The notes under the pieces were generated by a model. The model was not told where the DNA came from and searched no databases. It saw only the letters and a list, made by a program, of their open reading frames with translations. Position numbers and translations under genes: made by a program. Below, one piece after another: positions 8,052-15,562 of a DNA stretch of 30,276 bases. Positions within the stretch are counted from its first letter, which is position 1; each line of letters opens with the position of its first letter. The DNA is from Fibrobacter sp. UBA4373 (GTDB lineage Bacteria > Fibrobacterota > Fibrobacteria > Fibrobacterales > Fibrobacteraceae): the NCBI GenBank assembly GCA_002390045.1, contig DGSB01000059.1, positions 1 to 30,276 on the forward strand. Reading direction: 5' to 3'.

Positions 8052-9035
8052 ATGGATCAGCCCTTGATTTCCATCATTGTTCCGATTTACAAGGTTGAGG
8101 CCTATCTGCACCGCTGTGTAGACAGCATTCTTCAACAATCCTACCGCAATTTGGAAATCATCCTTGTCGACGACGGTTCTCCGGACAAATGCCCGGAAAT
8201 TTGTGATTCCTATCTTCCAAAAGATTCCCGAATTCAAGTTGTCCACAAGAAAAACGGGGGCCTTTCGGATGCGCGAAATGCGGGGCTTGACGTTGCCAAA
8301 GGCGACTACATCGCCTTTATTGATTCGGACGATTATATTCATCCCGAAATGATTTCGACTCTGTTTGCGCTTTTGCAAAGCAACGGGTCCGATATTTCGG
8401 TCTGCAATTTCACTCCGTTTACCGAAAAAGTATCCCTGTCGAACGAGGAACCTGTTGTATGCACCCTTTCCGGGGAAGCCGCTGCGGAACGCCTTTACCA
8501 AAGTCAATTTGCAACGCAAACCGTTGTCGCCTGGGATAAGCTGTACAAACGAAGCCTCTTTAAAAACCTTCGTTTTGAAGTCGGCAAGTTCAACGAAGAC
8601 GAATTTTTTACCTATCAGGTTCTATTCCTCGCAAAGAAAGTCACGTTTACAACCCAAGAACTTTACTATTACTTTATCCGCAGCTCGGGAATTTCTCAGG
8701 CCATCACAAATCCGAAATCTTTGGATGGGCTTGACGCCAAGCAAAAAGCGATCCAGTTTTACAATTCCATCGGGGCTGTCAAAATTTTGCGCAAAGCCGT
8801 TCTAAGCTTTTTGAACTTTACAGCCAAGCGTTATCTTTTTGTCCATCGGCAAAAAGGTAATCACCAAGCGCTACTTGCGGAAATTAAAAAACGTAACGGC
8901 GAAGTTTATAACGCCCATTCTTCGGTTTTAAACCTGAGCGAAAAATGCAGGGCCAAGGCGTTCCTCCTTTTTCCATTATCTTTTTGGATCTTCTTTAAAT
9001 ACGACAAGGCAAAGCGAAAGCTTTTCAAGAATTAG
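8052..9035 (+). CDS. GT2 family glycosyltransferase
   Basis: 327 residues with a classic GT-A domain in the first ~210: ISIIVPIYKVEAYLHRCVDSIL; the nucleotide-binding LVDDGSPD (Asp40, Asp41); KKNGGLSDARNAGLDVAKGDYIAF; and the metal-binding DSDD (residues 91-94). The acceptor region includes TVVAWDKLYKR and FNEDEFF, typical of GT2 enzymes that act in capsule and exopolysaccharide synthesis. The C-terminal ~70 residues are basic and end in a hydrophobic segment (FLLFPLSFWIFFKYDK) that could associate with the inner membrane. AGGAA overlapping the end of the preceding gene gives a ribosome binding site. Sugar specificity is unknown. Confidence 0.93.
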   Translation: MDQPLISIIVPIYKVEAYLHRCVDSILQQSYRNLEIILVDDGSPDKCPEICDSYLPKDSRIQVVHKKNGGLSDARNAGLDVAKGDYIAFIDSDDYIHPEMISTLFALLQSNGSDISVCNFTPFTEKVSLSNEEPVVCTLSGEAAAERLYQSQFATQTVVAWDKLYKRSLFKNLRFEVGKFNEDEFFTYQVLFLAKKVTFTTQELYYYFIRSSGISQAITNPKSLDGLDAKQKAIQFYNSIGAVKILRKAVLSFLNFTAKRYLFVHRQKGNHQALLAEIKKRNGEVYNAHSSVLNLSEKCRAKAFLLFPLSFWIFFKYDKAKRKLFKN

Positions 9036-9044
9036 GTGTAAAAC

Positions 9045-10433
9045 ATGATTATATTATCACTTTTCGCCTATATTCTTTTTTTCACGTTAGTCGCCTTCAT
9101 TCTTAAAGGCACAAGGGATCAACAGCTCTTCGCTTTGATTCTCGTCAATATTCTCTTCTATATCAATGTCGCGCTGATTGCAAAGCCGGAGCTCACACCC
9201 TTCCAACTTTTGCCCTATCTGTTTTTTGCCAAGGAAATCTTTTTGAACTTTGGCGAATTCAAAAAAAGCTTTCTTCAATTCCCGGTTAAATTTGGACTGC
9301 TGACCATCTTCGCCGCCTATTTTTTAACAACCTACGCCAATGGCGGCGGCGGGCACGATTATTACGAAGTCTTCAGATATTGCTTTGACAAGTACCTTCC
9401 CATGGTTGCGGTATTTATTTGCGCCAAGGAAGTCGAAGAGCAGAAGATGCTCCGCACGCTCTTCCTTTTTATGCTGATTTATTCCGGCTTTGGCGTTTTT
9501 GAATATCTGCTCAATCACAATTATATTCGCGAAGCGATCGCGACGGCTTTCCCTTCGACAAAAGCGCTCGATATGTTTGGCCCTGCAGGGATCACACATG
9601 GTTTAGGAGCTTCGGGTTGGAGAACTCGAATTTCCATTACGACCAAACATCCTACAGCCCTTGGCACGCTTCTCAGCACCATGTTCCTGTTTACCCTAGC
9701 CTATTACAAAAACTCGAAAGATGATTTTCAGTTTCACCGTGTCAAATTTGTTTTAGGCAGCCTATTCCTTGTCATTCTTCTTTCCGGCTCGCGAACTGCG
9801 CTCGGTTGCGCCCTTCTCGGATGCCTCATTTTCTTTACAGACGCGCTTTCGTTCCGCAAAAAATTATTCGCCATTATTCTCTATGGAATACTCGCCATCA
9901 CCATGTCTACTTATGCGATTCAATCTTTTGCGGCCAAAGAAGGCGGAAGTTCCTTGGAACTGCGCCAACAGCAGCTCCTATTCACCCTAGTTGAATTTTC
10001 CAATAAACCTTTGTTTGGGCATGGCCTATACTATACAAACCATTCCATTTTGGCCAATGCCGGCGACAAAGGCAATATGTACTACTCCAAAGAAGAAACA
10101 GAAGGGCTAGAATCGATTGTCTTCTATACACTCCTAGACATTGGTCTTTTCGGAGCCTTTGCCCTGATCGTTTTTTATGGAGAGACCTTTTTGGTTTTCT
10201 TCTTCCATCGCAAAGAGCATCCAAGGATTGCGATGCAAGGCATGCTGACAACATTTCTCCTAGCCGTCTTTTTAACTCTTTCTGGCGAAATCGGCAGAAA
10301 TACAGAAATGAGCCTCTTGTTTATCGGAACATCTCTCGGATTTTTACACAAAAAAATCGAAGAGGCTCAAGCAGAATCTACGGAAGAAGATCCTTCTCTT
10401 CTCGAACAATCTGGAGATTTCGAAAACGAATAA
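9045..10433 (+). CDS. wzy: Wzy-like O-antigen/capsule polymerase
   Basis: 462 residues with about 10-12 hydrophobic spans starting at residue 1 (IILSLFAYILFFTLVAFIL). The Wzy_C / O-antigen ligase pattern is visible: a periplasmic-loop segment GLGASGWRTRISITTKHPT, the Arg-bearing 'LLSGSRTALGCALLG' (typical 'SrsR-a' motif), then the large loop with PLFGHGLYYTNHS. The family joins repeat units at the undecaprenyl lipid in the periplasm. Polymerase is favoured over ligase because wzx lies in the same operon. A weak AGGTG precedes the ATG. The last 56 bases overlap the 3' end of the oppositely directed lyase gene; the C-terminal ~35 residues are acidic and hydrophilic (QAESTEEDPSLLEQ). Confidence 0.85.
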   Translation: MIILSLFAYILFFTLVAFILKGTRDQQLFALILVNILFYINVALIAKPELTPFQLLPYLFFAKEIFLNFGEFKKSFLQFPVKFGLLTIFAAYFLTTYANGGGGHDYYEVFRYCFDKYLPMVAVFICAKEVEEQKMLRTLFLFMLIYSGFGVFEYLLNHNYIREAIATAFPSTKALDMFGPAGITHGLGASGWRTRISITTKHPTALGTLLSTMFLFTLAYYKNSKDDFQFHRVKFVLGSLFLVILLSGSRTALGCALLGCLIFFTDALSFRKKLFAIILYGILAITMSTYAIQSFAAKEGGSSLELRQQQLLFTLVEFSNKPLFGHGLYYTNHSILANAGDKGNMYYSKEETEGLESIVFYTLLDIGLFGAFALIVFYGETFLVFFFHRKEHPRIAMQGMLTTFLLAVFLTLSGEIGRNTEMSLLFIGTSLGFLHKKIEEAQAESTEEDPSLLEQSGDFENE

Positions 10434-11145
10434 AGGAATCCCAACGCGGTGCATACGACGGATCTCCTCCGCCGTGGAATGTGGAAAAATAGAACCGGTC
10501 AATCTTTTGTTCCGAAGCATTTCGCAAACGAAGCGTATCCACATCGATCACCTGTTCCCCATCCATCCAAGTTTGCAAAACCGCATCGTCACTCACCTCG
10601 GAGCCTTCGACACGATTTAATTTCACATGGGTCACAATGCGATGCCATTTTCCTGTTTCGACCTTCTTTCTTTCCTTTGTGCCATTTAAGTTCCAAACGA
10701 AATTATCCGCATATTGATGAGCCTGCTTAAAATGGTAAACATATTGAGTCAAGAAACCGTCTTTTTTCCACATAACCCGGTTACTCCAGCCGTCTGCGGA
10801 CTTTGGCTTATCGCCCCCCGTATAGCATTTGCCTCCGCAAAAACCGGGCAGCTTGCCGCCCTTTCGAAAATCAAAGCCTTCTTCAAAAAAGACTTCGTAA
10901 GAGCTCCACAGCTCATCGGCCTGCAAATCATTTAACGGCAAGGAAAACTGGACAGCACACCCCGTTTTTCGCGAAGTTCCCACACAACCTTCGGGATACT
11001 TTAAGCGTAAAAAGGTCCCCGTTGAATCGCTGTCCCACTCCGCCAAAGAGGATTTTTCGATCAGGGCATCCACCTTTTGCAAAGCATCTGTCGGGACCGG
11101 CAAATTCGAAAGCAACAGCTGGGAATAAAGTAAAATCCAGAGCAT
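10378..11145 (-). CDS. PL14-like polysaccharide lyase, exported
   Basis: 255 residues from ATG 11145, chosen over ATG 11190 because the latter runs 40 bases into the upstream gene while 11145 gives an immediate signal peptide (MLWILLYSQLLLSNLP) five bases after the upstream stop, with a purine-rich AAAGG just before. The catalytic-type domain shows YEVFFEEGFDFRKGGKLPGFCGG, WSNRVMWKKDGFLTQYVYH, then the late strand SFIRFRNLQIV, the arrangement of polysaccharide lyase family 14 / alginate-lyase-like beta-jelly-roll proteins. Such enzymes cleave uronate-containing chains by beta-elimination, which fits a cluster with UDP-glucose dehydrogenase. It is last in the reverse operon and overlaps wzy at the 3' end. 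A trimming or release role is inference. Confidence 0.72.
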   Translation of the reverse strand: MLWILLYSQLLLSNLPVPTDALQKVDALIEKSSLAEWDSDSTGTFLRLKYPEGCVGTSRKTGCAVQFSLPLNDLQADELWSSYEVFFEEGFDFRKGGKLPGFCGGKCYTGGDKPKSADGWSNRVMWKKDGFLTQYVYHFKQAHQYADNFVWNLNGTKERKKVETGKWHRIVTHVKLNRVEGSEVSDDAVLQTWMDGEQVIDVDTLRLRNASEQKIDRFYFSTFHGGGDPSYAPRWDSFIRFRNLQIVREEKDLLP

Positions 11146-11150
11146 GGAAA

Positions 11151-12287
11151 TTAGCCTTTCAAAGCGACATCCTGCAAGAGCTTTTTCCACTGCGGAATGA
11201 TTTTTTGAATTTCAAAACGATGCGCAGAAGCCAACGCATTTTTGGCCATAAGACATCTTTTTTCTTCATTCGCCATCAATTCAAGCAAACAATCCGAATA
11301 CTGCCCTAAATTTCCATAAGGAATCAAAAAGCCGTTTTCCCCGTCCGTAATAATATCCGTTGCCGAAGCGTAACTGTTAAAGGCGAGCGGGACAATTCCA
11401 AACTGTTGCGATTCCGTGAGCGTCAAGCCCCAGCCTTCAAAGGAAGAAGTCATCATGGCAAGCGAAGCCTTTTCGTAATACGGTTGTGGATTTTGACGTC
11501 CTAAAAATTCCACCCGTTGCAAATTCATTTTTTTGGCGAGCTTCTGATACGCTTGCAGATCTTCCCCTTCACCAATGATTTTCAGGCGCCAATCCTCGGA
11601 ACGTTTGTCCGACTCTACCCTCTTCCAAATTTTCAAGGCCAAGGAAATGCGTTTTTGCAAATCCTTCATACGAGAAACGATGAGAACCTCTTTTTCTTTA
11701 TGTTGCAAAATATCAGGGTTTGCAATTTCAGGAAACGACAGAGGGTTGGGAATGGCACAAATCCGATCCGAAGGAATCCGGAGCAATTTTTGGAAATCCG
11801 GAGCGAATGTTTTCGATAGAAGAAGCACCCGAGAAACCCGAGGCAAAACTCCATTCCATCTAGAAAGAAAACGTTTAACTTCCTTCCGGTAAAAAAGAGG
11901 GAAAAGAGAAATTCGAAGAAGCCGTTTGATTTCGCCTACAGCCCCCTTAAAAGACGGAGTACAAGCTACCCGCCAAGATTTTTTCCACGTCGGCGGTGCC
12001 GTATGCCAAGCGACAACATAAGGGATTTTCAAATTCTCTTGAGACAGATAACGCGCAATAACTCCATCGTAGGCAAGCTGTTGCACGACGACATCAATCG
12101 CATGTTCTTCAAAAAACTTTTTCACATCGACAGGGAATCCATTTTCAAGCAATGCAGATCCCGTATCCTGCAAATAAAAGCATTCCCAGCCTTCTTCTGA
12201 AAGTCCACGCATCACCGAAACCGTGACGCGCTCAACGCCCCCAGCCAACGCATTCAGCGGATTGTTAAAAACGAACAGAACTTTCAT
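11151..12287 (-). CDS. GT4 family glycosyltransferase
   Basis: 378 residues with GT-B architecture. N-terminal domain: MKVLFVFNNPLNALAGGVERV, where the Gly-rich GGVERV (16-21) is the usual acceptor-side loop. C-terminal domain: EVLIVSRMKDLQKRISLALKIW (conserved basic residues that contact the donor phosphate), RLKIIGEGEDL, VEFLGRQNPQPYYEKASLAMMTSSFEGWGLTLTES with the E-x7-E motif, then GENGFLIPYGN. This is a retaining glycosyltransferase group 1 (Pfam Glycos_transf_1) enzyme, cytoplasmic. Its ATG overlaps the stop of the upstream TagF-like gene by four bases, showing a coupled operon. Sugar unknown. Confidence 0.93.
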   Translation of the reverse strand: MKVLFVFNNPLNALAGGVERVTVSVMRGLSEEGWECFYLQDTGSALLENGFPVDVKKFFEEHAIDVVVQQLAYDGVIARYLSQENLKIPYVVAWHTAPPTWKKSWRVACTPSFKGAVGEIKRLLRISLFPLFYRKEVKRFLSRWNGVLPRVSRVLLLSKTFAPDFQKLLRIPSDRICAIPNPLSFPEIANPDILQHKEKEVLIVSRMKDLQKRISLALKIWKRVESDKRSEDWRLKIIGEGEDLQAYQKLAKKMNLQRVEFLGRQNPQPYYEKASLAMMTSSFEGWGLTLTESQQFGIVPLAFNSYASATDIITDGENGFLIPYGNLGQYSDCLLELMANEEKRCLMAKNALASAHRFEIQKIIPQWKKLLQDVALKG

Positions 12288-13486
12288 TTTACGATTTCCC
12301 GAATGGCTTCAAAATTCCGTTCGCAGTTGTGAGCATCGTTGTACTTAAAGAAAGCATCGATCCGTTCCGCATATCGATTTTCCAACTCGCAATTCCGCTC
12401 TAAATAGCTAGCCACTAAATCTACGGTCTGCTCCACCGTCAAACCAACCGGGCCAAAACCATCGAGGTCCGGATCAAAATAACCGACGCCCTGGTGTCCC
12501 GAATGATACTCTTCTCGATCAAACTGGAAAAGGACTATCGGCTTTTTCATATACGAAAAATCAAACTGCACGCTCGAATAGTCTGTAATCATCAGATCGC
12601 AATCGATCATGAGTTTTTGCACGTCAAAATTTTGGAACGAGGCAAAAACGGTCTGCTCATTTTGTCCATCAAAATCCGCCAGGAATTTTTGCAATTCAAA
12701 ATGAGGATAAAAAATCAGCTGGTAACCGTATTCTTTGAGAATCGCCTGCAGACGTTCATTCCGGATCAAGCCACAAATATTCTGGTAGTATTTAGACTTC
12801 TTAAATTCCTCTGCGGAAATTCCCGAAAGAAAATGACGCCACGTCGGCATCAATAAAATCTTTTTTGAAGCCGTATGTTGCAAAGGCAAAGCATCATAAC
12901 GAGCAAAGCCAACCGTTTTCACCACTTCCGGCGCATGCCCAAAACAGTCAATAATGTATTTCGTTTCGCGATCCGAAACCGTTATAAAAAGATCGAAGTG
13001 AACCTTGTCTTCGTGCAGCCAAGGGCCATCTGCCTGCGTAACCCCGTGCTGCAAAAAAATGTATTTGCCCGTCACAAAAATCTTTTTCAAGATTTTCACT
13101 TTGGCCATGCGCAAAAAAAGATTGTGCTCGGGAGCCCCTCCAAAAATATGAGCACTCACTTTCGCTTCGGCGGCCAAGTAAAGCAGATAATGTTTCCAAG
13201 ATCCAAAATCCACCAGGCGTTCTTCTGACGCAAAATTTTTACGGTCCGGAGAATCTTTAGAAATGATGTAATACGCATTGATCTGCGGGCAGTTCTTTTG
13301 CACATAACGGAACAAATGCAAAGCATTATCGCGTGCATCAACGCCCCGTTCCGCAAAGACCCAAATCGGGGAATTCTTTTTTTTCAAAAAAAGAAGTGCT
13401 ATTTTGGCGAGGCAGCATTTCAAAAAAATGCAGAGCCATTTTAAATACTTTCCGATCCCATTCTTTTTAAGCGATTCTTTAATCAT
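12284..13486 (-). CDS. Second CDP-glycerol glycerophosphotransferase-like (TagF family) protein
   Basis: 400 residues. In order: an N-terminal amphipathic/hydrophobic start (WLCIFLKCCLAKIALLFL) that may bind the membrane; WVFAERGVDARDNALHLFRYV (typical of this family); the first conserved His in IFLQHGVTQADGPWLH; FITVSDRE; GFARYDAL; LLMPTWRHFLSG; the second His region LIFYPHFEL; and MITDYSSVQFDFSYMKKPIVLFQFD. It differs clearly from the protein at 6005-7129, so the two are not recent duplicates and may do priming and extension steps, as TagB and TagF do in Bacillus (inference). It overlaps the upstream gene by eight bases. Confidence 0.88.
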   Translation of the reverse strand: MIKESLKKNGIGKYLKWLCIFLKCCLAKIALLFLKKKNSPIWVFAERGVDARDNALHLFRYVQKNCPQINAYYIISKDSPDRKNFASEERLVDFGSWKHYLLYLAAEAKVSAHIFGGAPEHNLFLRMAKVKILKKIFVTGKYIFLQHGVTQADGPWLHEDKVHFDLFITVSDRETKYIIDCFGHAPEVVKTVGFARYDALPLQHTASKKILLMPTWRHFLSGISAEEFKKSKYYQNICGLIRNERLQAILKEYGYQLIFYPHFELQKFLADFDGQNEQTVFASFQNFDVQKLMIDCDLMITDYSSVQFDFSYMKKPIVLFQFDREEYHSGHQGVGYFDPDLDGFGPVGLTVEQTVDLVASYLERNCELENRYAERIDAFFKYNDAHNCERNFEAIREIVK

Positions 13487-14540
13487 AAAGAGATAGCCAT
13501 TCCGCCTTGTGCGAATTCCACGACTTTGTCTGCATGTAGGAATACAACCGATTTCCCTTTTCCGAAAGGGATTCCGCGGTTTCTTCTTTCAATTTTTCCA
13601 ACGCTTCGCACAATTTATCCGCATGTTCTGTTGCCGATCCGTAGCGGTAAACAAATGCATTTTCTTCGATTGGAGTTTCGCCCTGGACGCATCCAATTTC
13701 CGGAAGGACCATCGTCCTTTTATAAGAGAACGCCATCCACATGGTTCCGGAATTCAAAGAACTCGAAATGTCATAGGGAGCGATCAGCAAATCGGACTGC
13801 GACAAAAAATCTCCCATCTCGGAATTTTCGACAAAACGGAAGTCCGCATAAACGCTTGGGGAGGCATTTACCTTAGCCTGCACCTTCCTTCTGTAATCCG
13901 CATCTTTGCAGGCGCCGCAGATGAGCAGCGCATAATCCGATTCCGCCAAACGGGAGCGGTTGAAGCAATCGATCAACAGCTCCAAATTTTTATACGGCCC
14001 GATCTTGCCCGTAAAAAAGATGATTTTCTTTTGAAGATCGATTCCATATTTTTTTCGAATGTCCAAATTTCCGCAACCAAAATTTTCGAAATAATCCCCG
14101 TGCGGAATGCAGATGACCTTTGAACTGAATTTTTGAAGTTCCGGAATTTCATCCAAAGTCGCCTGGCATAAAATATGGATTTTATCGCTCCAAGCCATTA
14201 ACAGCTTCATCAGAACTTGCGAATATTTGCGCCCCCGCTTCTGATCGTGAGCGACTTTATTGTGGACAGTCCAAACGATCTTTTTTCGGAACAGCTTCAG
14301 GAAAATCAAAAAAGCCAGACGCACAAAGAAATTGGCAAGGCACTTGAATTCATTTGCTCCCCGAACATTTTCAAGCCAGTTCAGATGGCAAACCGGAGCG
14401 GCAAAGAATTTTTTCCACTGCCCGTGAAAAAGCTGATTCACCCCGACCGCTTCATAATCCGAAGAAATGGTCCGGGATAAATTTCCCAAATAGAAATTTT
14501 CCTGAGTGCGCGCCTGAGGAAAAAACAATACGGTTTTCAA
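13479..14540 (-). CDS. Glycosyltransferase, GT-B/GT4-like
   Basis: 353 residues from TTG 14540, preceded by GGGGGAT about six bases upstream. The first ATG in frame (14630) would overlap the upstream gene by 70 bases and add a sequence with no family features, whereas TTG gives LKTVLFFPQARTQENFYLGNL, a typical N-terminus. KIVWTVHNKVAHD is an N-domain feature of GT4-like enzymes acting in exopolysaccharide synthesis. The C-domain has KIIFFTGKIGPYKNLELLIDCF and SDLLIAPYDISSSLNSGTMWMAFSYKRTMVLPE, with no strict E-x7-E motif, so donor contacts may differ. Substrates are unknown. The 3' end overlaps the start of the TagF-like gene. Confidence 0.8.
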   Translation of the reverse strand: MKTVLFFPQARTQENFYLGNLSRTISSDYEAVGVNQLFHGQWKKFFAAPVCHLNWLENVRGANEFKCLANFFVRLAFLIFLKLFRKKIVWTVHNKVAHDQKRGRKYSQVLMKLLMAWSDKIHILCQATLDEIPELQKFSSKVICIPHGDYFENFGCGNLDIRKKYGIDLQKKIIFFTGKIGPYKNLELLIDCFNRSRLAESDYALLICGACKDADYRRKVQAKVNASPSVYADFRFVENSEMGDFLSQSDLLIAPYDISSSLNSGTMWMAFSYKRTMVLPEIGCVQGETPIEENAFVYRYGSATEHADKLCEALEKLKEETAESLSEKGNRLYSYMQTKSWNSHKAEWLSLYD

Positions 14541-14560
14541 AAGATCCCCCAACCCACCCG

Positions 14561-15034
14561 TTAAGGAGTTTCGATATCTTGACGCACAGCTTCGATCAAA
14601 GACGTAGAGGCAACGGAACCAATGTGGCAAAGCGGTTTCAAATCGCGCTTCAGGAGCAAATCCTTCAGTTCTTCTGCATTCTCTACCACATAAAGGTAAC
14701 CCAGTTCCTTCAACTTGTCCGCCGTCGCAATCTGGTGGTTACTCCGATGTTCCTTCAATTCTCTGCGGCGAGGGAACACGATAATCGGTTTGTCTTGGTT
14801 GAGCGCCGAAATGATCGTTCCCATGCCTGCATGGGCAACAATCAGGCGAGCTTTGGCAAACAGGCTATTAAATTCTTTAGGAGTCAAGAATTCAACAACC
14901 TTCACATGCTGAGGGGCATACGAGCCTTTCAACGTCTGGACGATGATTTCTTCCTGAAGAGCCGGAGCCACTTCATCGATCATCTTAACGAAACGATCAA
15001 ACGGAGCCTGGGTTCCTATCGTGCAAAAAATCAT
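14561..15034 (-). CDS. Alg13/PssE-like glycosyltransferase subunit
   Basis: 157 residues from ATG 15034, which overlaps the TGA of the preceding gene (ATGA); the longer frame from 15103 has an Arg-rich non-family extension and is rejected. It is a single C-terminal GT28 domain: MIFCTIGTQAPFDRFVKMIDE; KVVEFLTPKEFNSLFAKARLIVAHAGMGTIISALNQDKPIIVFPRRRELKEHRSNHQ. The 'HAG-GT' loop binds the UDP part of the donor. In Alg13/Alg14, and in PssE/PssD or EpsF/EpsE pairs of exopolysaccharide clusters, this catalytic subunit needs the membrane-bound Alg14-like partner, encoded just upstream here. The usual donors are UDP-GlcNAc, UDP-glucuronate or UDP-galactose; with ugd in the same operon, glucuronate is plausible. 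Confidence 0.9.
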   Translation of the reverse strand: MIFCTIGTQAPFDRFVKMIDEVAPALQEEIIVQTLKGSYAPQHVKVVEFLTPKEFNSLFAKARLIVAHAGMGTIISALNQDKPIIVFPRRRELKEHRSNHQIATADKLKELGYLYVVENAEELKDLLLKRDLKPLCHIGSVASTSLIEAVRQDIETP

Positions 15035-15522
15035 CCTTCGTCTCCTAACTTGCCAAGAACGTTTCCTGCATACTTCACTTTGCCGACAGCCAAGTGCTCC
15101 CACTGGCTATAGACGTGATCAATTCCCAGCTTTACAGCATACCTACCACAGGCGCTCATTTTGGCCACATTCGCAATGGAATCCACCCAGATCGTCTTCT
15201 TGCGGAAAACATATTTGGCCAGAAGAAGAACCAAAAGACCCGGAGCAGCCCCCGTAGACAATACGACAGAAGGTTTTTCCTTCAGCAAAATCATCAACAC
15301 GTACGGCACACAGAAAAACATTTTCCACGCATCCCATCTGGAAAATTCGCAAATCGCATAGAATTTTCCTTTGACAAGATCTGCCCATTTCGGGTTCGAG
15401 CTGACATAGCTAATATCATAGTCGGCCGCAAGGCCCGCCGTGATACGCAGCAGCTGAATCCAGTGGCCTCCAATCGAGGCAACCGCTAAAATTTTTTTCT
15501 TGTTTTTAGGTATATCAGCCAT
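15031..15522 (-). CDS. Alg14/PssD-like glycosyltransferase membrane subunit
   Basis: 163 residues. KKILAVASIGGHWIQLLRI carries the acceptor-side 'GGH' loop of the GT28 N-terminal half. There follow DISYVSSN, a hydrophobic segment MFFCVPYVLMILLKEKPSVVLSTGAAPGLLVLLLAKYVFRKKTIWVDSIANV (the 'V-StG-a-g' and 'ES-' region; here Asp-Ser), and YSQWEHLA near the end. Alg14-type proteins recruit the catalytic Alg13-type subunit, encoded next with an ATGA overlap, to the membrane. Lies about 40 bases after ugd in the same direction, so the three are likely co-transcribed. Confidence 0.9.
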   Translation of the reverse strand: MADIPKNKKKILAVASIGGHWIQLLRITAGLAADYDISYVSSNPKWADLVKGKFYAICEFSRWDAWKMFFCVPYVLMILLKEKPSVVLSTGAAPGLLVLLLAKYVFRKKTIWVDSIANVAKMSACGRYAVKLGIDHVYSQWEHLAVGKVKYAGNVLGKLGDEG

Positions 15523-15562
15523 TACTTGAGTTTCTCAGTTATCAAGCCCATTCCTTCGAAAT

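Noticed and set aside
14541..14630. ATG-initiated longer start for the 353-residue glycosyltransferase
   Set aside because: It would overlap the upstream gene by 70 bases and adds a non-homologous, Arg/Cys-rich segment; TTG 14540 has a purine-rich site and a proper N-terminus.
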